64,000 nucleotides of DNA, taken from positions 6,262,001 to 6,326,000 of the forward strand of contig CM082590.2 of NCBI GenBank assembly GCA_040954595.2, read 5' to 3'. Positions 14,461-28,500 of the stretch are shown here, piece by piece; position 1 is the first letter of the stretch; each line of letters begins with the position of its first letter. Position numbers and translations under genes: made by a program. The notes beneath the pieces are model-generated. The model searched no databases. It was not told the origin of the DNA and was given only the letters and a program-made list of their open reading frames with translations. This stretch comes from Balanoglossus misakiensis (taxonomy: Eukaryota > Hemichordata).

Positions 14461-15790
14461 CAAAAAATACGTAAAAAAAACACAAAAAAATAATTGGTGG
14501 TTTAAAAAACAACGAGTGTAAAAAGTAATCCATCGTGGAGTCAAAAAACAACAACAACAACAACAACAACAAAAAACTAACACACACAGAAGAAAATCTC
14601 ACCTGTTGTCAAAAAACCCCACCAAGCTTACCAAAAAAACGTCCACAAGGCAGTTGCAAAAAAAAATCACTAATTTGTCACAAAAAACCACGCGCACATT
14701 TTTCACGAAAAACGCACACTTCACCCCCACAAAAAATACACACAAAGTATTAAAAAGAACACTCTTTGAAAAAAAGAGAGACTACAGCTTTAAAAAATGC
14801 ACACCCCCAGAACAAACAACACAGGCAAACATAGAAAAAACACGAACATGTTAGCCATAAAAAACAGAGATATTTGTCACCGAAAAAAAAACCCGCACTC
14901 ATGTCACCCCAAAACTAACGGGCCACTTAAAAAAACGCAGATGCACTGAGGTTGCAAAAATAAGCACATTTTTAATCCCCCGAAAAAAAACAGGCAATTT
15001 GAAAAAAAAACCACAGCAATTTGCAAAAAAAAAAAAAAAATAGGAACATTTGTCACCCAAAAAAACAGGCAATTTAAAAAAAAAAACGCAGAGCAATTTG
15101 CCAACAAAAAATATATAGGAACATTTGTCACCCAAAAAAACAGGCAATTTGAAAAAAAAACGCAGAGCAATTTGCAAAAAAAAAAAAAAAATAGGAACAT
15201 TTGTCACCCAAAAAAACAGGCAATTTGAAAAAAAAACGCAGAGCAATTTGCAAAAAAAAAATAATAGGAACATTTGTCACCCCCAAAAAAACAGGCAATT
15301 TGAAAATAAAAAACGCAGAGCAATTTGCAAAAAAAAAAAAAAATAGGAACATTTGTCACCCAAAAAAAACAGGCAATTTGAAAAAAAAAAACGCAGAGCA
15401 ATTTGCAAAAAAAAATAATAGGAACATTTGTCACCCAAAAAACAGGCAATTTGAAAAAAAAAACACGATATAAAATTTGAAAAAAAAAATATATAGGCAC
15501 ATTTGTCACCCAAAATATTCAGGCAGATGCAAGTTGTAAAAAAATGGTATATTTGTCATCCAAAAAATAAAACAAGCGTGTTTAAAAAAACGAGCATTCA
15601 GTTGTAAAAATAAATAATAGTCTTTTAACAACTTGAAAAAAAACCGGACGCAGTTGAAAGAATAGCGTATGCGCATGCGCCGAAAAAAAAAAATGAGTGA
15701 GAAATGCGCTCCAAAAAAAAAAGTGAGAGATTTTGCTAGAGGAGTCTGGGTAATCTTAAAAAAAAACAGTGTGTGAAAATAAGTTGACTC
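14461..15790 (+). repeat. A-rich, strand-asymmetric low-complexity block
   Basis: The plus strand consists largely of A runs separated by short C-containing words such as CAAAAAAC and CCAAAAAAAC. T is strongly under-represented. Lys-rich plus-strand and Phe-rich minus-strand open frames are by-products of this composition and are not genes. It lies between the macro-satellite and the first gene. Confidence 0.9.
14975..15535 (+). repeat. ~75-bp minisatellite within the A-rich block
   Basis: The phrase AGGAACATTTGTCACCC recurs at 15,042, 15,117, 15,193, 15,266, 15,345, 15,420 and (as AGGCAC) 15,495, a period of 73-79 bp. Each unit also carries ACAGGCAATTTG and CGCAGAGCAATTTGC, separated by A tracts whose varying length accounts for the period differences. 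Confidence 0.95.
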
Positions 15791-16507
15791 GAAGAAGAGA
15801 AAAGAAAGGGGAAACACACAAACCGTCACACAGGACAAACAACAGTCTCCTCATCGCCGAGGCGTACGCGTGATGATATGACAAGTGTTTACGTAGCCTG
15901 TAGCCTTTCCTCCACACTCTAGGATTTATACACCGCGCCTGCTTAAAGAACACAGACACGGCGCGTTCCCTTACTAATTCTACCGGGCCAGAGCATAACC
16001 ACGCTTATGTAGTTGAAGTGTGTGGCAGAAGTGTGTGGCAGACCAGGTTCAGTTCGAATCATAGTCATCATGATCGCGTTTCATTGCCTAGAGTGATGTC
16101 ATAGTCCTGCACTGAGTATTGCGAAGTGGAGATATGTCACTTCATTCACGTCATGTGTTGCTCATACTGTCATTACTCTGTTGTTTGAATGTGCGAACTA
16201 ATTTTGTGATTTACTCAGAAACAAACAAATTGAATGAATTATGCTGTGACGTCACCATAGTATTGAGGTATATTGCATATATCACACCTTTATGGTGTCA
16301 TGAACTTTGACCAAAAGCCGGTATTTTTTGTTGTTTTAACGTACTTTCTCATTTATCAGACAATGTCCCGAAAGTTTTGTCAACGTCACCTGACCAGGTA
16401 GTCAACGCCATTTTGAACACATAAGAAGGTGACTTGTTCAACTCTAGAGAGCGGTGATACTGATCCAGATACTTGAAGTATTCCAACACAATGTCAATGA
16501 CGTAATC
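15791..16507 (+). promoter_or_regulatory. Upstream region of the ankyrin-ROC-COR gene
   Basis: Normal-composition sequence between the A-rich block and the first ATG. It contains a perfect CRE (TGACGTCA) at 16,247-16,254 and a CRE-like TGACGTAA at 16,498-16,505, two bases before the start codon. No convincing TATA box or splice-connected 5' exon is visible, so the transcription start is unknown. The promoter assignment is inference from position and these motifs. Confidence 0.45.
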
Positions 16508-16537
16508 ATGGCTTCCGGAAAATTTAAGGATCCACAG
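16508..16537 (+). CDS. ROCO gene exon 1 (start codon)
   Basis: Ten codons beginning MASGKFKDPQ, with G at +4 of the ATG, followed by a consensus donor GTAAGC. It ends in phase 0, as exon 2 requires. The short length makes it the weakest exon of the model. Confidence 0.72.
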
Positions 16538-19500
16538 GTAAGCGAATTGTTAACTGTAGTAACTGACATTTCACACCAAGGGCAACGATGTCTGACAGTG
16601 ACGCGTACGACGACTGTTTTTACAAGTGGTTTACATTTTGTTTGTTTTGTGGACTGTGGACTGTTGTTCAAAATTTCTCCCTTCAACTCCATGCACGTAA
16701 ATTTAACCAGACATTTTGGTCACTAAACAAATGACTGTTTCGTTAAGACTTGTGGCGCTAGTCGGTGCCTAATAGGTTTATTATTTTTCAACGGGTCAGC
16801 TTGCCCGACACACGGAAAACATAGAAACTTCTAGTGTCTGTGTGTATTGCTAGATAGTGCATTCATAAATAAACAATTATCAAGTTGACAAAAAAGTCAC
16901 ACTAATCATAATGTTTTCCATTCACAAGTCAAAGTCTCCATTGAGCGATATTTTTCAAAAAATATTTTACCGGTTGAGCAAGTCCCAAGTAAACACAATT
17001 TTATGAGCATGTTGTAGCTTTAGATAAAACACCCATTGAAATCCATGTCTGTGTCAGGCCTACTTTGTAACCATGTCTAGCAATGTGTCTATATATGGGG
17101 CAGTCTGGATTGACGCCATATCAAAGGATGATAACCTTTGACCCGAAATGAGTTCATTCAAGGTGACGCAGGCATGGCGTGGATAATCATTAATTCCCCA
17201 TGAGCTGACTCAATCTTCTCCGTATCCTTTGCTGACAGACGAAACGACAGGTTGATGATATATGTGTGCATACCCACGAGTAAGCTTTTTAAAATAAACC
17301 AACTGAACTTTGATAGTAAAATCACGAAAATAATGCATGACGTGAGGCATGTCAAATGCAACTATTTTCGGTTGACCCCAAACCGCTCGCTTAAGTTTGG
17401 AACAACAAAAAGCAATGAATATTTATCCCCTTGACGTTTTTTACACTAACACTCTCTCCAAGAACACATATTTGTTGTAACCCAAAATAAATGAAATTAA
17501 ATCGGTGCGTGTGTAAACATGAGATTGTGATATCTACTGACAATAAACAATATCTTCATCACAGAACTCGTGACACTAATATACCATAGTGAAGAAGTTT
17601 CTAATGAACGCTTTAATCCCAATTCACCGTTAGATTAAGGTACACGATGCATCAGTTCTTTTATTTCTAATAAACAGCTGTCTGCAAACAAAATTATTGA
17701 GGTACTAGCACATTTAAATGCAGTTTATTGTCTTCTGCCTTCATGTACAAGACGAGGGGGGGGGGGTTATACACCAGCAAGTTCTTCATCTGTTCAAATT
17801 TACAAGTCAGACATTTTGTGCTCAGTATTGCATTATGGGCCGGTTGTCGTTAACCTGGAATGTCGTTCATTGTTTTCATTTTGTTGGAATTCCAGTATTT
17901 TATGATCAGAATTTCACCGATGGAATGGTTTCCTGTCAGCAATGTCTGCACCATGTTTTATTATTCGCGATCAAAACTCAGAAAAATTCACATTTTTCCA
18001 TGAAGGGATATTGTGCGCGTGTATGAATTAACAAAATCTCGAAATAAGGGACTGGTCAGTTTCTTTGCCTTGGGTGGGGCGGTGTATTAATGGGAGAGGT
18101 CACCCTGTTTTGGAATTGGGTGATGGGGGGGGGGGCGGGGGCGGGGTTTCACCCACTTTTGCATGGTCAATGAAGGAGGGGAGCGGTCAGTCACTTTTGG
18201 ATATCCACAAAATAGAATCCACCCCCCGCTGAAGAAACTGACCAGTCCCTAAGCGCATAAGGTTAACTACTATAAAAGTGAGACATTCTAATCGATAGAA
18301 AGGAACTAGTCTACATGGACCGTGACTTTGTGGCTGATCACAACGGAAACAAGTGTTATCTGTTTGGCCGTGTAGTGACAGCCGTGCTGTGACGTTCATT
18401 GCTGACCGTCGGTTGTGGATTCCATGTTCTGACCAACAGGACAACATCCCAAATCTGTAGACTATAACAATAGAGTGGCTGGACAGTGAAATGACCATAA
18501 CCTTGTGCCCATTTCTTTTATGGAAATCACACAAGCCCTATCAAACTGTCAAAAATGCTTCTTGGGAAGCACATCAGCGACCAGGTATACAAAGCTGTCG
18601 CACGACCCACACACTACTACTGCTACACAATAACTTGCCCACACAGTTTGGACAAACATTCATATGGTGATATTTTCATTGCATTTGTTCACCGTTCTCT
18701 TGAGACTGTTAATTGCCTTATCATGAGTCCATGGGCTCATCCGGGCATTTTCCAGTACATGTATCTATATTTTGGTGTAAGCCGTGTACGTTTATGTGTA
18801 ATTAGAATACTTTTCCATATCATCGATGCACATGGTTTACACAATGTGATGTGACAGTTTAGGTATTATTTCTTTGTGTTTGTGATTTTGTTTGTTCATA
18901 ATCAAAGATCAGTTCAAATACTGAAGAATTTTATTTTTAACGGTATATTTAAGAAATAACAATTGTATGTTTTTCACTGAATGTTATAGGATCTCATTAA
19001 AGCCGCTTATAATGGTGATGTTGCAAGGATTCGGTCGTTGATAGCTGATGGGTACGATGTCAATGCAAAGGGTGAATACTGTGAAAAGAGTATAGGCTTC
19101 ACTTGGGTAAGAATTCACCCTCACACTTTTACAACGCCATGCCGCAGTAGTAACTAATATGATATAGAGGAAACGAATTGTCCTTGAGTTTCACTGATGG
19201 ACTAAAAACCTTTCATATGCTAGTTAAATTCAATTCAGAAGATCTCCAGTCTTTTAAGTTTATATTTCATGTCTGTACTCACTAACACACACAAAAAATA
19301 TTTCCATGTTGTTTTTCTTAAAGTAATTAAAAATACACATTGTAATCAAGACATAACATAAGCTATTTGATATTTTAAAGAGAGGGGTAACCAAGGTGGG
19401 AAGTCGTTTTCCCAAAATCAATTATTTCTCCTCGCCTCGATTCGACGAATTTCAACGATCCCGTAGACCATTCATGCATAGCTCCATCAAAAGCATCCAA

Positions 19501-22500
19501 TCTTCCGAATATCTTGAGATCAACTTGAGGAAAGGTCAAGCGAATGTCAACTCTGTTGCCGACCGAGGGTGTAGCCTGCCCCCAGGCGGTAATCTCTTGT
19601 CCCTATCCCTCATGTAAGCAACAAACCATAGTATTTATCTCGCTGTATTTTTCTGTACCAGTAAAGAAAAAATATTTTTCCAAAGCTAAATTGTCATGTG
19701 ACGTTTAGAAATTAATATCTCTTTTGAAAATAGGGCTAACATACTTAGGTTACTAACACTTGTTGTGCAAGGAAAACACAAAATTTGTTGGAGAAAAAAA
19801 AGATTTAAACGAAGTGAAATTGATGATCACTTCTACTAAAGTACTTTAATTGGTTTTGAAATGTTAACAATTGAGAATATTTTGCCGATTCAGTTGCATT
19901 TTGATATCGGTTTTTTGCAAAACATATTTTTTGATTGAGAGTTGATGTGAGGCAATCCACCTGATCAAAACCTTAAATTTAGAGAAAAGTCGTCACTTAT
20001 GACAGATACGTCATAAAACGATTTACTTAGGATCCAATACATAAAATATATTACTTGCATAAGTGCAAAATGTGACATTTTCCCATATTTAATGATTGTA
20101 CTGTTTCTTAATTTAATTTACTCATCCAGTGAACCCAAATATTTAGAGTTTAAAATTGCATAAAACCTAGAAAGAGATTTCGGTTCTATTCAATGGATAC
20201 TAACATGTGTACGATTAAAAAAGACAAAATTTGAGAGAAATGTCCAGACTGGTTTCCACAATTCTTTTTCTGCTGTTTCCTAGCAACAATGAATATTTCA
20301 TTGATGTCCCATACCAATGTTGGGTTCATAGAGGGCTTGGCCTAAACTTACATCAACAGAGAAACACGAGGATTGTATGTGTCTGGTGTATCATATCCGC
20401 CATGTTTATCTGTTAGAGTACTTGGTGTGATTGAAAATTTGAACATATCAATGTAATTTATGAAATGATATTAAGACCTGTTGCACCTATGAGTCTGCAT
20501 AAACATGTATAGTGCGCTACATTATATTAGAATTTTATAGTGTTACACTTGTTAGAAAAATCTATAGGACATGTTATAAATGTTCTCTGAAACAATAGAG
20601 TGTTTTGGTCTGAAACAACTATAGATGCTACAAACATTTAACTCATAATATAAGTCAACACTTATGGTTACAAATCGATTCCATTGAAATCATAGCCATG
20701 TCACCTTACAAGTCCAACATTGGAACAAAGCTTGTGTTCATTTTAATTCAAATGAATTTGTCAATTTCAGGGTGGATGGACAGCATTGCTTGAAGCAGCC
20801 CGGGAAAATAAACTGGAAGCGGCACAAGTATTGATCGACCGTGGAGCTGACGTCAATGCTAAAGATGAGGTAAGTGGCTTTACATGCTGACTCACCAATA
20901 GCCCAAACGGCCAAAAAGGTGACACTGTACTTATATTTTGTAGTGTTGACGACCTTCGGGATGTCAATCCCGTAACTAATGTTCCTGCAACAAATTAACC
21001 GACACACATACATGTATATACTAATATTATGCAGAGTATGAAAGAGTTTGAGGTTAGTTTTTGGTCCGTGGCTATGTGGAATTCTTATATATGTAACCCA
21101 GAGTTTGATTTGGTTATTCACAACACAAGTCAACATTCAAGGTCAACAACAAGAACAGATATCGCACAAATCGTTAGCAGTCAACAGTATTGCTATTTTA
21201 TTGCTATGATAACTAGAGAACTATCTAACAGAAATATGGGTCGCTTTACAATGATCGAAACACTGAATAAATGACTTGCATAGAAATCCACTAGTCCACT
21301 GTGTTATCACTGAAATAAGTCCAGTGTTCATCAAAACAGAAACCCTACAGTCTATTCAACTTAGCTGTTCAGCTAAACCGCGAATAAGCGATGATACGGA
21401 GCTGGCTGTGTCAACGTCGTAAATCGGTCCCTGGCAACCGGCGAGTCCTGGCCTGTGTTGTCACGATCTACGTTGCAGACGAGTATCCCTCCACACACGG
21501 CAACGGGTATTTTCCTATACACACGCACGCATCTAGGGCTTCCCACTCGGGCTTGCAATAGTATACAATCCACAGTTCCGAATTCAACACTCAACGACGA
21601 TACTGAAGTAAGACTCGGATTCAGTTTCGGATTCGGTTTCGGATTCGGGTTCGAGAGACTGAAAGTAGTTAAGCATTTTCGAGCGACCATCGCGGTGTGG
21701 CATCTGCAGTACGAGTATGAAAATAACTCTGTAAAAATATGAATATATTTGATCAAACTCTCTCGACATTATACGTATGACATTTTTGGCACCAAAACAC
21801 CGTTTTTTTCACATCGGAAATTGTTAAATACATATTTTATTATCGAAAAACATACTTCAATGATAGAAAGATAATATTTTGTAATTTTCGGTTTGAATAA
21901 ACATTTTTTGGGTGAGAAAAATGTCATACATAATACCAGTAAGTGCAGATTAAATCAAATTTATTCGTGTATTAGTAAATTAATTTTCATCCTTGTACTG
22001 CAGATGCTGAACCGCGATGGTTGCCCGAAAATGCTAAACTACTTTCAGTCCCTCCAACCCGAATCCGAAACCGAATCCGAGTCTTACTTCAGTATCGTAA
22101 CACTCAGCACAGTTCTGTAGATTTCAAATAAAACTGTTCGAAAGACATCTCATTTTGTAAACAAAGATGATGGGTCATTCACTTAGAAACGTGCACATGC
22201 GCGTACTACATGGAACAAGTACACGCAGTCACTGTGCCCAACCACCTTTTTTATACAGTGGTCACGTAACATGCATTTCTAGTGACCTTAGAGAAATCTA
22301 TTTTTAATACATTTTCCAAAACGCGCCTTGATTTCACAGGCGTTTTAAAGTTTCTAAAATGACGCCATGGTTATGACAGAATGTATGCGCCTGCGCAAGT
22401 TTCTAGGTGAATGACCTTTCAAAATGGTTTGGCAAGCAGAGTTTGTCTGGACAGAGAGATAGCGATTTTTTCCGCATTTTTAGGGATCGATTGGGTGAGT

Positions 22501-25500
22501 TAGGTAAAAGGAAGGCGTCGATCGATTTTGTGAGCACTGTGAATGCTTGGTGTTAAGTTTGAGACTCTGGAATTGCCGGCAACCACTTTATTTCGTCGAT
22601 TTCAGAAATGTGATCAGCGAGAGCTTTCCTACCTATAATCTCTTTATGTGTCAGTGGGGTAATAGGCCTAGGCCCGAACATAGCGAGAGCGCTCGTTTGA
22701 CGCAAATTCGGGAGATCGTCTAAGCTACTGATTTATCGTTTTTAGTCACTTTACAATTAATAGAAAACTGAAATAGCATCTATACAAGCGCCTGTGGTTC
22801 AAAGGTCAAACTAAAATGGCGTTACATAAGCCACCGATCTTTTACTGAAGGTCAAATATAAACACTGTAAACAAACTACAACTTCAAACTTTCTTTCTAA
22901 AATTCTAGTAATAACCTAGTCCGGCCGCAATACTAACTACGGTACTGAAACCACGAGGTTGTTTTCTCAAATATGCTCCGAACACGGCAAAGGACAAAGG
23001 CACTTCACAGCAATAACAATGCTTTGACCTTACAAGTCATTTAACATTTAAAGGGACAAAGTCTCTCTCGCTGCCCTTTTTCCAATAAATTTGTTTGATA
23101 CAAGACACTGTTTATGTTATTCTACATGTGGATATATAGTGATTCAACATACGACCACACACAACTTCCATCCCACTTGTAGACACGAAAGTGAAAAACT
23201 CGCCAAAATGAATAATCAGTGTTTACCATTTTTTCATTTGGGCTGGATTTTTAATCGCATATGCTACAAACGGGATGGAAGTTGTGTGTGGTTGAACTTT
23301 GATTCACTGTATATCCACATGTACATTAATTAACGTAAACTGTGTCTTGTATCAAACAAAATTAATAAGAAAAGGGCAGCGAGAGAGAGATGCTCGATTC
23401 TGCATCACAAAGAATGAGTTAACGTACCTGTAGGTTTCAAATAAAACTGTTCGAAAGACCAACCACACCGTCTCTGGGCCATTCCCTAACAAGAAACGCT
23501 GCAAATTTCAAACACTTTGTCCACAGAAGTGTTAACCATCAACGGGCTAAAACTTGACGGTCTCACATTGTTTTATATAGGAAAAGTCATTACGTGACTG
23601 AAACTTTTATCACGTGACCCTATTTGGAGGGAAATGATCCTCCCTTGGGACAGTATATCACATGACTATCACATGGTTTATTTTGTAAACCGGGTTACAT
23701 ATATTTTTAGACGAACGAATTCACTTTTGAGTATATCGAGTGAGCCATATATAGTGTGACCCACGCCTAACTGTTTATCTGTTCACAAATGCTCAATATA
23801 AGCCTATAATAAGTTTCGCGATGTTGGCTAAACAGCCGTGAAAACTTGCCATAACACGGTCGGTCGATGTCTTGAAAAATTATTCTGTATTTTGCATAAA
23901 GGCAAGGAAAAATGTTAGGGGATTTAACCTGACAGTTTATTTCTCTGTATTTGTACGAATCATCTAGTGTAGGCGTTTCCGGGTAAAGTTTATTATTACC
24001 GTAAAGGGCGTATTTCACAAATGGGCGTCCAGTGTAGATTTTTGGAAAGCAAAACACGTTCCGGATCTTCCGTTGCACGAGCAAAGTGGAATTAAAAAAC
24101 TTTTTCGGATCTTCAGTAGCTGTGGAAATGCAGCTGTTCCACCGGGGGGGGGGGGGGGGATATACTAATTCCCCGCATCTCTCTCTCCCCCTCCCGGCAG
24201 AACAGCTGCGTTTCCACAGCTATGTCTTCAGTTGATAAGTCCAGATTGCTGGCAGTTGGGAAGCCCTACAAGTTCAACAGTACGATTGCAATGTTCCTGT
24301 TAGAATTTGGCTTGCCTTTGCCCCATATTACCGAAGTCACACGTTATTTTATTTTATATACCTTCCCACCAATGTTGCCGAAGTTGATGACTGTGTAGGT
24401 AATAGTGAAAATCCCACTGTCACCGCGTTTCATGAGATATAATTTGTTTCCTGATGCGCGCCTGTCACTTGCCTACTCCAAAGATATTTGTCAAAACCCT
24501 GAAACAAACTTTCTGTTTGGCAGCCATAAAGCCAATGCAAACTTGACATTCAGATTTGTATGAGTCTACATGTACATACGGTCATAACTCTGGCTTCGCT
24601 GGAGCATTTGCTGCTTTCAGTTCATGCCGAGTGCTGAGTTCTGTGTTGGGTTGTGTCGTATGTTGGTGTGTACCGATGCATTAATTACTTAGATGACTTT
24701 GGTTGCGTTAAGGGTTCAGAGCGAGCAGATGCAGTTTTCAACACATTACACACTCGGTGCGTTGCATCCGTCATTTGAGCGTGCAAGAGTCCATCGAGAC
24801 GGCTGAACGCTGTTCCCTTCACCCCTTGCATGATATTTCTGAACCGCTTCTGCATCGCTTTTTGTCTCAAGTCGGCCATCTTTGCCTGGCGCGGATTTGT
24901 CTATGGTATTTCCCCAGACCCTCTTTCTGGAGTGCCCAACGGAAGAAGCAGAGGGCTCTGGGTAACCGAGACTACTCGCCTGCCAGTCCTCACAATCCGT
25001 CGACGTCGCGGCCAGGCGCACGAAGTGTGTCACAAGCGGCGACGTTGTCTCCGATGCTCGATTCTTGTGTCTTCACCGCTCGTGGCGCACTTCGTGTGGC
25101 TATGCCGTCGAATGACAGAGAAAGAGGTCTGGCAAGTGAGACTAAAAAAAGTTGTCTGGCTGAAGTCCACCATAATCACTTGAATGTCAATAGTGGGTCC
25201 GCATATTTCTTACCTTTCATTCATAATTGGTGTTCTTTGATTGGCTGATGCAAAAGGTCTTTTAAGGGGTAATGAAACTGCTGTCTAGGCTTTTATAATA
25301 TTTAGATCATTGTCAGTTGGAGGTATTGTACAGAGAATATCTTCAAATGAAAACAACACACGCGTGTCATAAAACTTAAGTAAACGAATACCTGTGATGT
25401 TTATGTACCCTCAAAGGACCCTGCCCTATCACCACATCATGCATTCATGTCCATTACGTGGGGGACTGGGATGTATCCTACTATTAATTAACCCTCCCCC

Positions 25501-28500
25501 CCCCCCCAAAAAAAAAAAAAAAAAAAAAGTGTCGGCAAAACATGTTGTGCCATCTCACAAATGAATGTTCAGAATGTGTGCAACAGTGCATGCTTAATGA
25601 AACATTGCGTGTTCCATTTTACGCTTATAGTCAGGGATTTTCAGTGACACCTTTTTGTTGTATTCCCACAGAATGGTTGGGCACCGTTACACCTTGCAGC
25701 AGCCTATGGCCATGGTGACGTGGTGAAACTTCTATTGCAATCCAATGCCAGCATCGATGTGAAGGATATTGTAAGTTAATGTAATCACACTCATTCTATT
25801 CTACGCTCACACATCAGTTGACACGTTTTATTATCAATAACACATATTTTTGAACATAGGTAAATAAAAAAAATAGTTAACGACTATTCCTCTGCCTTAT
25901 TCCCAACGACCCAGACTTTACAACCTATTTTAATAATGACAGCCTGTCTCGTTAATTATAGATTGTTGCAGCATGATTTTAAAAAAGAAATCAATCATTC
26001 AGAGCAAGAAGTAATGTTTTTTTATTGAATGAGCAAAGAGTGTTGTTTATTGCGTTGAATGTGAGATGAAGATCAGAAAATTTATATTATTGTAAATATA
26101 AATATGTATTGTAATATACATAAATAAATGGGAGACCCTTCTTCTGATAAAATCATGAAAGAAATCTTCTATTCCAGTTCTGACCAATAAATATATAGCC
26201 TGCCACACCGCATTAAAATATACTAACTGGTTATAAAACTTTAAACGGAAATTCTCGTTGCGCCGCGCTTTGTTTGTTGATAAAAATTACCCACAAGAAT
26301 TATATTTAGAATGAAATGAAGCAGCCCACCGTAGCATAGACTGGGCATGACGGCAAATGAAGATCCTAGTAGGTCGAGGCGACTGCAGTGGGGATTGCGC
26401 TGGTATAGGAGGACGTGTATCATCCATGCAGAGCGCTCGACGCGACGACCACTCAAGCTAGAGAAGCCAGCCTTGCTAAGACTCAAATCTGCGTTAACCA
26501 GGCCCTGCATTGCATTGAGCTTGGCACGTCGGTTAGATTCCGCTGATAAACCTTATCACACTGTTGTCCGATTCCAAGTATATTTAGTCAGTCAGCTTGT
26601 TGTAGAGACGACTGCAACAGGTGGTACAGGCGCTTGAATCGCACCATTGATGACACGAGTATATCGACTAAGCCCTATACATGTATAGTGTGACCTACGC
26701 CTAACTGTTTATCTGTTCACAAATGCTCAATATAAGCCTATAAAAAGTTTCACGATGTTGGCTAAACAGCCGTGGACACTTGCCATAACACGGTCGGTCG
26801 ATGTCTTGAAAAATTATTCTGTACTTTGCATTGAGGCAAGGAAAAATTTCAGGGGGATTAAACCTGGCAGTTTATTTCTCTGTGTTTGTACGAAGACATG
26901 AAATCATCTAGTGTAGGCGTTTCCTGGTAAAGTTTATTGTTACCGTAAAGGGCGTATTACACAAATGGGCGTCCAGCGTAGATTTTTGGAAAGCAAAACA
27001 CTTTCCGAATCTTCCGTTGCACGAGGAAAGTGGAATTAAATTGCTGAAAATCCAACTTTTACGGAGTTGGATCTTCAGTAGCTTTGGAAATGCAGCTGTT
27101 CCACCGGGGGGAGGGGATATACAAATTCTTGCATACCCCCCCCCCCCCGGAGGAACAGCTGCGTTTCCACAGCTATGTCTTCAGTTGATAAGTCCAGATT
27201 GCTGGCTGTTAGGAAGCCTACAAGTTCAACAGAACGATCGCAATATTCCTGTCAGAATTTGGCTTGCCTTTTGCCACTTGTTGCCGTAGTCATGCCCAAC
27301 TTTATTTTAAATACCTTCCCACCACATGTTGTCGCAATTTATGACTGTGTAGGTAATGTTGAAAATCACACCGTCGCCGCGTGTCATGAGACATTATCTG
27401 TTTCCTGATTTTGCCTGTCACTTGCCTACTCCAAAGATATTTGTCAAAACCCTGAAACAAAAACTTTGAGCGTATAACCAATGCAAAATTGACATTCAAA
27501 TGAGTCTACATGTAAATACGGTCATGGCCTCGATGCAGCAATTGCTTTGTTCAGTTCATGCTGAGTTCTGTGTTGGGTTGTGTCGTATGTGTCCGTGCAT
27601 ATGGTAATGTGTGTTCCTAGCCCTGCGTACACGTCTGTGTGTTCCCGGCGTTACATGGCCGATGGAGTTAATTACACATTAACACCCATCTGAGCTTTTA
27701 TCACAAAATGCACAATCGATATGAACATTTTTGTTATGCCGCCCCACTTTAACAGCAGTGCATTGTGGGTGCGACTTGGATCGGGGGTCCAAACGGCTCG
27801 AATGCGGCATTCCTACTGATGATATGATGCTTGTACTATCACATTTGCTCGCCGAGTCGAACTATCACTTTCCTTAGGTCGTCTCATGTCAGTCCTTCTG
27901 ACACCACCCTCTCTCGCACAAAACATGTACTGTCACCATTATACTAGTAGTTGAAACTGTACTGTCAGTGAAACTCGCTTAACTATTATCCATAGCCGCC
28001 ATTTTTTTTCTTTTGCAGAGAATAGTGAGGGATTCTGGGAAATGTGTTAATCGAAGTAGACACGCGCGTGCGCAATCTCAAAACTACGAAAACTCACCTT
28101 TAAAGTTTAACACTAAAAATATGAAAATTTAACTGTCACATTCCGATACACAAATACATTCCAACCAGAGGCATGTTTTGCAAATAGTAGATTTGTGAAG
28201 ATTCATTTGTGCATAAAACGTGATGAAGCAGTTTTAACCAAATCATATCAATGGGCTTAAAATCTTTTCTCCACATTACAGGACGGAAAGACACCTCTGG
28301 ATGTTGCAGACGGCAGAAGAGTCAAATCTCTGCTGAAGGTAATATTTCCCACAAATACAAAGAAACTGCCATATTCAAAAGGAACACTATTACTTGTAAT
28401 ACAACCATCAATGAGACAGAGTAATTCATATCCAGAACAAAAACCGAAAGAAACAATTTGGAGAGTGGAGATTAGTTTTTACCTCTTTGTACGCTCTAAT

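Noticed and set aside
14535-15838. Several Lys-rich (+) and Phe-rich (-) open frames of 70-124 codons
   Set aside because: Direct translation of A/T homopolymer tracts in the minisatellite; no start context or homology.
16030-16080. tRNA-like 'ggttcagttcgaatc' T-arm resemblance
   Set aside because: No matching acceptor, D or anticodon arm can be drawn around it.
19396-19617. 73-codon frame MGSRFPKINYF in ROCO intron 2
   Set aside because: No splice sites in phase with the gene, no domain, and skipping it leaves a perfect exon 2-3 join.
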